Assembly (NCBI RefSeq): GCF_003429565.1
Contig: NZ_QUAK01000108.1
Coordinates: 1-39,359, forward strand
Direction of reading: 5' to 3'
DNA length: 39,359 nucleotides
Source of the DNA: Streptomyces triticagri
GTDB taxonomy: Bacteria; Actinomycetota; Actinomycetes; Streptomycetales; Streptomycetaceae
Part shown: positions 1 through 6,959 of the stretch, piece by piece
Numbering within the stretch: the first letter of the stretch is position 1
How the letters are laid out: each line of letters begins with the position of its first letter
Notes under the pieces: generated by a model
Database searches by the model: none
Seen by the model: the letters and a program-made list of their open reading frames with translations, nothing else
What the model was told of the DNA's origin: nothing
Program-made: the position numbers and the translations under genes

Positions 1-681
1 CGGGGCCCAGGGGTCGGCCTTGCCGAGCGACACGTGCGGGGCGTCGCCCGGGGGCGCGGCCGCGCCTGCACCACCCGTGGCGTCCTCCGCGCCGCCGACG
101 GTTCGCACGCCGGGCTGCCCTCCGACGTCCGACGAGCTCCCGCGGCCACCGAGCCCCGGCCGCCCGACACCGGCCGCCCTCTGCTCGTCCTCCGGGGCGC
201 CGGCGCCTTCCGCGTCACCCACACCGTCGGCCGGCACCTGGGCACCCGCACCAAGCCGCCGCTCCCCCAACGGCGCCCGCTCGCCGCTGAGTTCGGCTCT
301 GAGGTCCCCGAGGCCCGGGGGTGGGCCGATGAGGGTGTCGTCGGGCGGCGAGGGCAGGTCGGTGATGAGGGTCTGCGCCAGCGGGTCCGTCCCGGTGGAC
401 GTCGGGTCCGAGTCCGTACCGGAGTCGGGGAGGTCCCCGATCACCGTGTCCGGCAGCGGCACCTCGCGCTCCGACGCGGCCGCCGCGGGCTCGGGCGGAG
501 CCCAGACGTCTCCACCGAAACCGTCACGCCCGGACACACCGGGCTCCGCCGCGCCGCTGCCGTCCGCCGCAGGGCTGCCCGCTCCCCCGGCCACCGAGTC
601 CGTACCGCCTCCGTCCTCCGCACCCGTACGGGAGGAACGTCGGTCGTCGGAGTGCTGCGGTGTGTGGTCGGACATGGTCAT
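1..681 (-). CDS. Pro/Gly/Ala-rich low-complexity protein, N-terminal part (partial)
   Basis: An open minus-strand frame of 227 codons has no stop and runs off the left edge, so only the N-terminus is present. It starts MTMSDHTPQHSDDRRSS; a GAGGGGG ribosome site lies just before the ATG at 681, and the second ATG at 675 is also possible. The visible part is hydrophilic, rich in Gly, Ala, Pro, Asp and Ser, with no membrane segment or catalytic motif. It contains DVWAPPE near residue 56 and VSLGKADPWAP at the edge. Streptomyces membrane proteins with disordered N-termini (DUF4190-type) often carry similar VWAPP stretches, but the domain that would identify the family is outside the window. Codons end mostly in G or C, which supports this strand over the long forward frame at 20-769. 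It is divergent from the deaminase gene. Confidence 0.55.
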   Translation of the reverse strand, partial: MTMSDHTPQHSDDRRSSRTGAEDGGGTDSVAGGAGSPAADGSGAAEPGVSGRDGFGGDVWAPPEPAAAASEREVPLPDTVIGDLPDSGTDSDPTSTGTDPLAQTLITDLPSPPDDTLIGPPPGLGDLRAELSGERAPLGERRLGAGAQVPADGVGDAEGAGAPEDEQRAAGVGRPGLGGRGSSSDVGGQPGVRTVGGAEDATGGAGAAAPPGDAPHVSLGKADPWAP

Positions 682-745
682 GGCCCCCTCTGCTGCGCGT
701 CGCGTCATGCTACGGCCCGCGATCCGGCGTCCCCCGGCCGCCGCC

Positions 746-751
746 TACGAT
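746..751 (+). promoter_or_regulatory. Putative -10 element (TACGAT) for the deaminase gene
   Basis: TACGAT fits the TANNNT pattern of actinobacterial -10 elements and lies 79 bases before the TTG start at 831, in the 149-base divergent gap. No convincing -35 hexamer is seen. A second TAGCAT reads on the opposite strand at 712-707, 26 bases before the minus-strand gene. Confidence 0.25.
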
Positions 752-830
752 GAGCCCGGCCGCCGGTGACCGCCATGCTCCGAGGCCCGACATCCGCACC
801 CGACCCAGCCGCGATCCGACGGAGGACCCC

Positions 831-1958
831 TTGACCGATCAGACCGGCCCGGACGCCGCGGCCGTCACGCCCCACGACTCCGCCGACGCCTCACTCGCCC
901 TGAACGACCCGGCTCTCGGCCCGGCGCACGAGGCCAGGGTCGCGTTCATCGCCGGGCTGCCCAAGGCCGAGCTGCACGTCCACCACGTCGGCTCCGCCTC
1001 CCCGCGCATCGTCGCCGAACTGGCCGCCCGCCACCCGGACTCCAAGGTCCCGACCGACCCCGAGGCGCTGGCCGACTACTTCACGTTCACCGACTTCGGC
1101 CACTTCATCGAGGTCTATCTGTCGGTCGTGGACCTGATCCGCACCCCGTCCGACGTACGGCTGCTGACGTTCGAGGTCGCCCGGGACATGGCGCGCCAGA
1201 ACATCCGGTACGCCGAACTGACCGTCACCCCATGGAGCTCGACCCGCCGCGGCATCGACGAGCAGGCCTTCATGGCGGCCATCGAGGACGCCCGGGACGC
1301 GGCGGAGCGGGAGCTCGGCGTCGTCCTGCGCTGGTGCTTCGACATCCCCGGCGAGGCGGGTCTGGAGGCGGCCGAGCAGACCCTGCGGCTCGCCGTCACC
1401 GACGGCCTGGCACCCGAGGGCCTGGTGTCCTTCGGCCTCGGCGGTCCCGAAGTCGGCGTACCACGGCCGCAGTTCAAGCCGTACTTCGACCGGGCGGTGG
1501 CCGAGGGCCTGCACAGCGTCCCGCACGCCGGCGAGACGACCGGCCCGGACACCGTCTGGGACGCGATCCGCGAACTGCACGCCGAGCGGATCGGCCACGG
1601 CACCAGCTCCGTGCAGGATCCCGAACTGCTCAAGTACCTGGCAGAGCACCGCATTCCGCTCGAGGTCTGCCCCACGTCGAACATCGCGACACGAGCCGTC
1701 CCGACGCTCGCCGACCATCCCCTCAAGCAGATGGTGGACGCCGGCGTCCTGGTCACCATCAACTCGGACGACCCGCCGATGTTCGGCACGGACCTCAACA
1801 CCGAGTACGCGGTGGCCGCCCGGCTGCTCGATCTGGACGAGCCGGGCATCGCCGCACTCGCGAAGAACGCGGTCGAGGCGTCGTTCCTGGACGAGGCCGG
1901 CAAGGCGCGGATCACCGGCGAGATCGACGCGTACACCGCACAGTGGAAGGCACGTTGA
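831..1958 (+). CDS. Adenosine deaminase-family amidohydrolase, possible aminodeoxyfutalosine deaminase
   Basis: A 375-residue zinc-dependent purine deaminase. The TTG start at 831 is chosen because GGAGG lies at 821-825; upstream in-frame starts lack a ribosome site. Metal ligands are seen as H49 and H51 in ELHVHHVGS, then the HAGE motif, RIGHG, CPTSN and the NSDDP catalytic/metal aspartates. All hallmark residues are present, so the enzyme should be active. True adenosine deaminases usually read HxHLDG(S/A)L after the first histidine; here it is HVHHVGSAS. From memory, the S. coelicolor protein SCO5662, in the same chromosomal neighbourhood as the homologues of the aminotransferase, Lrp and dehydrogenase genes at 8-12 kb, was implicated in deaminating aminodeoxyfutalosine to futalosine in menaquinone synthesis. 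Substrate is therefore uncertain between adenosine and aminodeoxyfutalosine. It leads a forward run of five genes. Confidence 0.9.
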   Translation: MTDQTGPDAAAVTPHDSADASLALNDPALGPAHEARVAFIAGLPKAELHVHHVGSASPRIVAELAARHPDSKVPTDPEALADYFTFTDFGHFIEVYLSVVDLIRTPSDVRLLTFEVARDMARQNIRYAELTVTPWSSTRRGIDEQAFMAAIEDARDAAERELGVVLRWCFDIPGEAGLEAAEQTLRLAVTDGLAPEGLVSFGLGGPEVGVPRPQFKPYFDRAVAEGLHSVPHAGETTGPDTVWDAIRELHAERIGHGTSSVQDPELLKYLAEHRIPLEVCPTSNIATRAVPTLADHPLKQMVDAGVLVTINSDDPPMFGTDLNTEYAVAARLLDLDEPGIAALAKNAVEASFLDEAGKARITGEIDAYTAQWKAR

Positions 1959-2013
1959 GCCTTCGGATGCGAGCCGCCGGGCAGCGGTGATCGGGCTGGG
2001 GGAGGATGGCCGC

Positions 2014-2697
2014 ATGCATGCCGTGACTGCCGTGGGCCACCGGGGCGACCCGTACCAGGTCCGCGAGAACACCCTGGCCTCCCTCCGCTCCGCACTCGCC
2101 GCGGGCGCGGACGCCGTCGAGACCGATGTGCGTCCGACCCGCGACGGGGTGCCCGTCCTGCTGCACGACTCGACGCTCGAACGGCTGTGGGGGCACGAGC
2201 GGAGGCTCGCCCGGCTCACGGCCGACGAGGTACGAGACCTCACGGAGGGCGGAGTGCCGACACTCGAGGAGGCACTCGCCGTCACCGACGGCGCCCGCAT
2301 GATGATCGACCTCCCCGGGGCCACCGACGTCACCGTGCGCACGGTCGTCGCCGCCGTGCACGACTGCGGAGCGGCCGACCGGGTCTACTACTGCGGGGGC
2401 GCGACGGCGATGCTCGCGGTGCGGGCCGCGGCCCCGGACGCCGAGATCGCCCTCACCCGCACCACTCTCGCCCCTGCGCGTCCGGCGCTCCTCGATGCCG
2501 TCCGGCCGCGCTGGCTCAACTACCGCTTCGGCCTGGTGGACAGGGAACTCGCCGACCGTGTGCACCGGGACGGATTCCTGGTGTCGTGCTGGACCCCGGA
2601 CACCGGCCGCTCGATGCGCAGGCTGCTGCGCGCGGGCGTCGACTCCATCACGACCAATCGAGTCGGCCTCCTGCACCGTCTCAGGTCCGCCCGTTGA
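2014..2697 (+). CDS. Glycerophosphodiester phosphodiesterase-family protein
   Basis: A 227-residue protein of the GDPD family, which hydrolyses glycerophosphodiesters to glycerol-3-phosphate and an alcohol in a TIM barrel. The ATG at 2014 follows a GGGGGAGG ribosome site at 1999-2006; the in-frame GTG at 1987 would add nine residues without a good site. The family signature is clear: GHRGDP at residues 8-13, ENTLASL, ADAVETDVRPTRDGVPVLLHD and later SCWTPDT and the TTNRVG end. No signal peptide is visible, so it is probably cytoplasmic. Its TGA overlaps the TTG start of the sensor kinase (TTGA), suggesting translational coupling. It may act in phospholipid turnover linked to the signal read by that kinase, which is inference. 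Confidence 0.88.
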   Translation: MHAVTAVGHRGDPYQVRENTLASLRSALAAGADAVETDVRPTRDGVPVLLHDSTLERLWGHERRLARLTADEVRDLTEGGVPTLEEALAVTDGARMMIDLPGATDVTVRTVVAAVHDCGAADRVYYCGGATAMLAVRAAAPDAEIALTRTTLAPARPALLDAVRPRWLNYRFGLVDRELADRVHRDGFLVSCWTPDTGRSMRRLLRAGVDSITTNRVGLLHRLRSAR

Positions 2698-3977
2698 GCC
2701 GGTTACTCACCGCGGGTCCCCTCGACCTGATACGCCGGGCCGGGCCGCAGACGGTCGACCTCGCCGTGGCCCTGCTCGTCCAGGCGGCCGTCACCATCCC
2801 GTACGTCGTACCGCGACCGGCCGGCAGCTCACCCGCCGACTGGCTCGACTACTGCCTCACCACCCTGACGGTGGTACCGCTGATCTGGCGACGCCGGGCG
2901 CCGGTCGTGGTCCTCTGCGCGGTCGTGGCGGCCCACCCGCTGCTGCTCCTCACCGACGCACCCGGCCAGCCGCTGCCGTACACGCCGCTGCTCGCGCTGT
3001 ACACCGTGGCCGCGCGGAGCCCGGCGCGCACGCGGCGGACCGCCGGCGTGGTGATGCTCCTCATCGTCTTCCCCTCGGTGGCCCTGAACACCGGGCAGGC
3101 AAGGGAGTTGCTGTTCTCCCTGTTCGTCTTCGGCGCGGCCTATGTGCTCGGCCGGCTCACCGACGTACGCCAGGCGTACGCCAGGGCCCTCGCCGAGCGG
3201 GCCGCCCAGTTGGAGCGCGCCAACCGCATCGAGGCCGAACAGGCGCGTGCGCAGGAACGGACGCGCATCGCCCGGGAGATGCACGACATCCTGTCGCACG
3301 CGGTGAGCCTGATGCTGGTACAGGCCGAGTCCGGTCCACCGGCGGTACGGGCCAGGCCCGAGCGCGCGGAGGCGGCATTCGAGTCGATCTCGGCGACGGG
3401 CCGGGACGCGATGACCCAGCTGCGCCGCATGCTCGGCGTACTGCGGACCGAGGCCCCGGACGCCGACGCACCGGACACCGTCGATCCGGGCCGCACTCCG
3501 CAGCCGTCGCTCGCCGAACTCCCGCAGCTCGTCGAGGGGTTGAGGTCCGGCAGCCGGACCGTGTCGTACGAGGTGACGGGGCCGGTCCGGCGTCTCGCTC
3601 CGGACATCGAGGCGGCCGTCCACCGCATCGTGCAGGAAGCGCTGACCAACACGGTCAAGCACGCCGGTGACTGCACGGTCTCGGTCCGGCTCGCGTACGG
3701 GACGGACACCTTGCGGGTCACCGTCCTGGACGACGGACACGGGACCGGCGGATCCGTGGGTCGCGGCCACGGTGGCGACTCGGGCACCGAGGGCCGCCCG
3801 CGTCCCGGTCACGGGATCCGCGGCATGCGGGAGCGCGCCACGGCGCACGGCGGTACGGTCCGCACCGGTCCCGGTCCGGACGGCACCGGCTTCGAGGTGA
3901 CCGCCCACTTCCTGCTGCCCCGGCCGGCCGCGCCGGCCGCTTCGGGTAACCTCCCCGCGGAGGTGCCCCGTTGGTGA
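2694..3977 (+). CDS. NarL-family two-component sensor histidine kinase
   Basis: A 427-residue membrane histidine kinase. The TTG start at 2694 overlaps the stop of the preceding gene; upstream in-frame codons lie inside that gene. The first 150 or so residues hold several hydrophobic segments (VDLAVALLVQAAVTIPYVV, VVLCAVVAAHPLLLL, VVMLLIVFPSVAL, LLFSLFVFGAAYVLG) and form the sensing part. A coiled linker rich in Ala, Glu and Arg leads to the HisKA_3 dimerisation domain with REMHDILSH; phosphoacceptor H197. The HATPase domain shows QEALTNTVKHA, DDGHGTGG and GHGIRGMRERA. The loop between the last two is extended with Gly and His (GRGHGGDSGTEGRPRP). No extracellular sensor domain of note is present, so it probably reads a membrane signal. 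Its partner is the overlapping response regulator. Confidence 0.93.
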   Translation: MSRLLTAGPLDLIRRAGPQTVDLAVALLVQAAVTIPYVVPRPAGSSPADWLDYCLTTLTVVPLIWRRRAPVVVLCAVVAAHPLLLLTDAPGQPLPYTPLLALYTVAARSPARTRRTAGVVMLLIVFPSVALNTGQARELLFSLFVFGAAYVLGRLTDVRQAYARALAERAAQLERANRIEAEQARAQERTRIAREMHDILSHAVSLMLVQAESGPPAVRARPERAEAAFESISATGRDAMTQLRRMLGVLRTEAPDADAPDTVDPGRTPQPSLAELPQLVEGLRSGSRTVSYEVTGPVRRLAPDIEAAVHRIVQEALTNTVKHAGDCTVSVRLAYGTDTLRVTVLDDGHGTGGSVGRGHGGDSGTEGRPRPGHGIRGMRERATAHGGTVRTGPGPDGTGFEVTAHFLLPRPAAPAASGNLPAEVPRW

Positions 3978-4624
3978 TCCGTGTGGTCGTCGCCGACGAC
4001 CAGGAGTTGGTGCGCAGCGGCTTCGCCCTGATCCTCGACCTCGCGGACGGGATCGAGGTCGTCGCCGAGGTCGGCGACGGCGCCGATGCGGTGGCCGCGG
4101 TCCGCGCACACCGTGCCGATGTGGCGCTGCTCGACATCCGTATGCCGGGAACGGACGGCATCGCGGCCTGCCGGGCGATCACCGAGGCGGGCGACTGCCG
4201 CTGCGTCATGCTCACCACCTTCGACTCCGACGCGTACGTGTACGACGCGCTGCACGCCGGGGCCGCGGGCTTCCTGCTCAAGGACGTACGCCGGGACGAT
4301 CTCGTGCACGCGGTCCGCGTCGCCGCCACCGGGGACGCACTGCTCGCGCCCACCGTGGCACGCCGGTTGATAGCCGAGTACGTGTCCCGGCCCGCGCCCG
4401 GTCCGCCCGCGGCGCGCCTGGACGTCCTGACGGCCCGCGAGCGCGAGACCCTTCTGCACCTGGCCCACGGGTTGTCCAACGCGGAGATCGCCGACCGACT
4501 GACCGTCAGCGAACACACGGTGAAGACCCACGTCGGCCACGTACTCGCCAAACTCGGTCTGCGCGACCGCATCCAGGCGGTGATCTGCGCCTACGAGACG
4601 GGCCTGGTCACCCCGTCGCCGTAG
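3971..4624 (+). CDS. NarL/LuxR-type response regulator
   Basis: A 217-residue response regulator with an N-terminal receiver and a C-terminal LuxR helix-turn-helix. Receiver residues counted from the TTG at 3971 are D9 and D10, phosphoacceptor D55 in ALLDIRMPGTDG, T82/T83 and K104 in FLLKD. The C-terminal part reads LTARERETLLHLAHGLSNAEIADRL, then SEHTVKTHVGHVLAKLGLRDR. The start is ambiguous: GGAGG at 3959-3963 serves the TTG at 3971 with 7 bases between, or the next codon, GTG at 3974, with 10. It overlaps the kinase stop by 7 bases, so the pair is translated together. Targets are unknown; the hydrolase gene 155 bases downstream is a candidate. Confidence 0.95.
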   Translation: MVIRVVVADDQELVRSGFALILDLADGIEVVAEVGDGADAVAAVRAHRADVALLDIRMPGTDGIAACRAITEAGDCRCVMLTTFDSDAYVYDALHAGAAGFLLKDVRRDDLVHAVRVAATGDALLAPTVARRLIAEYVSRPAPGPPAARLDVLTARERETLLHLAHGLSNAEIADRLTVSEHTVKTHVGHVLAKLGLRDRIQAVICAYETGLVTPSP

Positions 4625-4779
4625 CACCTGCACTCCCCCGCCGGGGCGAGGGACGCCCGCCGTCTCGCCCGCGCGAGGGAGAGCGACGGTCGCCCACAAC
4701 CGCTCTCCACGGCGATCCGCCCGAGGGCCGCACCGAGCAGGATCAGTGGTGTCCGAACACCTCCGATCCTGGGGCACCG

Positions 4780-5985
4780 ATGCGAGCACGCACCCGCACC
4801 ACCCTGATCGCCACCGCTCTCGTCCTCGGCGTGGCTGCCGCCTCCCCCGTCGGTCCTGCCGCCGCCGGACTGAGCGCGGACTTCCCGGGCACGGCACGGA
4901 CCGCCGCGGAGTCCGAGGCCGGGTCCGAGACCGACGGCGGCCCGGACACCGGGCAACTGGCCGCAGCCCTCGAGGGGCTGCCCGACGACGACGCCACCGC
5001 GGCGCTCGTCCGCACGAGTTGGGCGCAGGGCAGCGGCAGCTGGCGCGGCAGCGCCGGTGTCCGGGACACCACCACGGGCCGGGAGGCCGTCCCGCAGGCC
5101 CGGTTCCGCGCGGGCTCGACCACCAAGGTGATCACCGCGGCGCTGGTGCTGCAGTTGGCCTCCGAGGGGCGTATCGACCTGGACGGGCATGTGCAGACGT
5201 ACCTGCCGGGGCTGCTCGACGAGCGATTCGAGCCCATCACGGTCCGGCACCTCCTGACGTACACCAGCGGTCTGCAGCCCGGCAGTTCACTCGGCGCCGA
5301 GGACGGCGAGGGCTATGTGAACCGGTTCCGCACGATGACGCCGGCCGAGGTGGTCGCAGGCTCGGTGGCCAAGGGGCCCTACCGGGGAGACGGCGAGGGG
5401 CCGGGCCGTAAGCAGCGTTACGCGAACATCGACTACACCGTCCTCGGCCTGCTGGTCGAGAAGGTCACCGGCGACACCTACGCACACCAGGCGAAGCGGC
5501 GGATCCTGCGGCCGGCGGGCATGCGGCACAGCTCGTTCCCGGTCGGTCCCGACCCGCGCATCCACGGGCTGCATCACCGCGGCTACCAGAAGCTGACGGA
5601 CGGTCGGGTCGTGGACGCGACCGAGTGGAACATGACGGACCGCAGGGCGGCGGGCGATCTCGTCTCGACCACCGAGGATCTGGAGAAGTTCCTGTTCGCC
5701 CTGTTCCGGGGCGAGTTGGTGCCGAAGCCGCTGCTGAAGAAGGAGATGCTCACGCTGCCGAAGGCCGAGAACGCCACGATGAGCGCCGGGCTGCAGCGGG
5801 TCGACGCCGGCGGCGGCCTGGTCGTCTGGTGCAAGACCGGTGCGCGGCCCGGCTACAGCACGTTGATCGCGGCGACCGAGGATCTCTCCCGGACGCTGGT
5901 CTATTCGGTGAACTCCGTGGACGCGAAGGCGGAGGAGACCAATCCGGTCACGGAGCGCATCCAGCGGGCGGCTTTCAGCGACTGA
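4780..5985 (+). CDS. Secreted serine hydrolase of the beta-lactamase/D-Ala-D-Ala carboxypeptidase class
   Basis: A 401-residue exported protein of the class C beta-lactamase-like (serine hydrolase, PF00144) family. Residues 1-29 form a signal peptide: a basic start RARTRT, a hydrophobic core and an AAAG cleavage region. An Asp/Glu/Gly-rich linker follows. The three penicillin-recognising motifs are intact: S113-T-T-K116, Y214-A-N216 and K352-T-G354. Family members include DD-peptidases, esterases and beta-lactamases, and motifs alone do not separate them. Streptomyces have many such proteins, usually envelope-related rather than clinical resistance enzymes. It lies 155 bases after the response regulator on the same strand and may be controlled by that two-component system. 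Length is typical. Confidence 0.9.
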   Translation: MRARTRTTLIATALVLGVAAASPVGPAAAGLSADFPGTARTAAESEAGSETDGGPDTGQLAAALEGLPDDDATAALVRTSWAQGSGSWRGSAGVRDTTTGREAVPQARFRAGSTTKVITAALVLQLASEGRIDLDGHVQTYLPGLLDERFEPITVRHLLTYTSGLQPGSSLGAEDGEGYVNRFRTMTPAEVVAGSVAKGPYRGDGEGPGRKQRYANIDYTVLGLLVEKVTGDTYAHQAKRRILRPAGMRHSSFPVGPDPRIHGLHHRGYQKLTDGRVVDATEWNMTDRRAAGDLVSTTEDLEKFLFALFRGELVPKPLLKKEMLTLPKAENATMSAGLQRVDAGGGLVVWCKTGARPGYSTLIAATEDLSRTLVYSVNSVDAKAEETNPVTERIQRAAFSD

Positions 5986-6012
5986 CCGGACTCCCGGAGT
6001 CGTGGGGGCTCC

Positions 6013-6085
6013 GGGGCTCCGCGGGGCGGTGGGGGCTCCGCGGGCCGGTGAGGGCTCCGCGGAGTGGAGGGGGCTCCGCGGAGCC
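6013..6085. repeat. Four copies of GGGCTCCGCGG between convergent genes
   Basis: The unit occurs at 6013-6024, 6032-6043, 6052-6062 and 6070-6081, about 19 bases apart. The last copy is part of a perfect 14-base palindrome at 6072-6085 (GGCTCCG then CGGAGCC), which could form the transcript end of the serine hydrolase gene. Confidence 0.7.
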
Positions 6086-6139
6086 CGGACGGTCGGCAGG
6101 GCCGCGGGGGACCGGGGCGACCGGGAGCGGCGCGGCGCA

Positions 6140-6162
6140 GGGAAGGGAAGGGAAGGGAAGGG
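6140..6162 (+). repeat. GGGAA tandem repeat, five G-runs
   Basis: Four exact GGGAA units are followed by a fifth GGG. Five runs of three G separated by two A fit the canonical pattern for a G-quadruplex on the plus strand. It lies between the convergent serine hydrolase and MerR genes. Confidence 0.8.
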
Positions 6163-6187
6163 CGTACACCGACGCACGGCCGTCGGG

Positions 6188-6901
6188 TCACCCGCGCTCG
6201 CGCAGGTACGCGTCCAGCTCCGCCGCCCCGGTCAGCAGCGCCCGGCCGCGGGTGGCCAGCCGGCCGTGCCAGTCGGTGAGAGCTGCCTCGAGGGGCCCGA
6301 GCCCACCGGCCTCCCGCACCTGGGTGACCAGCGGGGCGATCTGCTCCAACAGGTAGCCACCGCGCCTGAGTTGGTGGACGAGGCGGGCATCCCGTACGGC
6401 CGCCTCGTCGTAGACCCGGTACCCGGTCAGCGGATCGCGGCGCGGGCGCACGAGGCCGGCACGCTCCCACTTGCGCAGGGTGGCCGGCCTGATGCCGAGC
6501 TGCTCCGCCAGCGGTCCGATGAACATGCCGGCGCAGGCAGTGGCTTCGACGGGCTCCAGGTCGCGAAGGGCATTCTCCACGGCCCGCAAGGTCCGCCGGT
6601 CGTCGAGGAGTTGGGCGTGGCTCGCGTCGATCAGTGCGTATGCCTCGTCCGACGCGCCCTCATTCACCGCCCGCATGATCGCCGAGGCCGTCCGGTGGCC
6701 GTGCGCGGGCGCCAGGGCGAGAAACGCCCGCAGGGCGCTCGCGTGCAGCGGGGTGTAGGTGCGGTAGCCGTGCGCCGTGCGGTCGGCGGCGGGGAGGATG
6801 CCGGCCTCCTCGTAGTTCCGTACCGCCTGGGTGGACAGACCGTGCCCGCGCGCGAGGTCGACCGGGCGCAGGCGTACTCGTCTTTGAAGGTTTTGCACCA
6901 C
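6188..6901 (-). CDS. Double-domain MerR-family transcriptional regulator
   Basis: A protein of about 237 residues with two MerR-type DNA-binding modules. The first is near the start (LARGHGLSTQAVRNYEEAGILPAADRTAHGYRTYT). The second is in the C-terminal half (IGPLAEQLGIRPATLRKWERAGLVRPRRDPLTGYRVYD, then RDARLVHQLRRGGYLLEQIAPLV). Between them is a helical linker with ASHAQLLDDRRTL. No cysteine metal site is apparent. The start is uncertain: GTG at 6901 or the next GTG at 6898, both poorly served by a ribosome site. An open frame reaches 7024 but would run into the divergent esterase gene. It is divergent from that gene, and an inverted repeat at 6939-6956 in the 58-base gap is a likely operator. 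Streptomyces have a known group of such regulators; the ligand is unknown. Confidence 0.85.
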   Translation of the reverse strand: MVQNLQRRVRLRPVDLARGHGLSTQAVRNYEEAGILPAADRTAHGYRTYTPLHASALRAFLALAPAHGHRTASAIMRAVNEGASDEAYALIDASHAQLLDDRRTLRAVENALRDLEPVEATACAGMFIGPLAEQLGIRPATLRKWERAGLVRPRRDPLTGYRVYDEAAVRDARLVHQLRRGGYLLEQIAPLVTQVREAGGLGPLEAALTDWHGRLATRGRALLTGAAELDAYLRERG

Positions 6902-6938
6902 GACACCGAAGCTATCGCAGAAAAGTTTCCACCGAAGG

Positions 6939-6956
6939 TTCAACGATACCGTTGAA
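6939..6956. promoter_or_regulatory. Inverted repeat, likely operator of the MerR/esterase pair
   Basis: TTCAACG and CGTTGAA form a perfect 7-base inverted repeat around ATAC. The right arm overlaps the GAAGG ribosome site of the esterase gene (start 6960), so a bound regulator could block expression. The dyad is in the only gap between the divergent genes. Confidence 0.55.
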
Positions 6957-6959
6957 GGC

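Noticed and set aside
20..769. Long forward open frame at the left edge
   Set aside because: It is Pro/Ser/Arg-rich and has no family motif. It is the complement of the minus-strand frame, which has a ribosome site and the better codon pattern.
4780..5985. Calling the serine hydrolase an antibiotic-resistance beta-lactamase
   Set aside because: The STTK, YAN and KTG motifs are shared with DD-peptidases and esterases. There is no evidence for drug hydrolysis.
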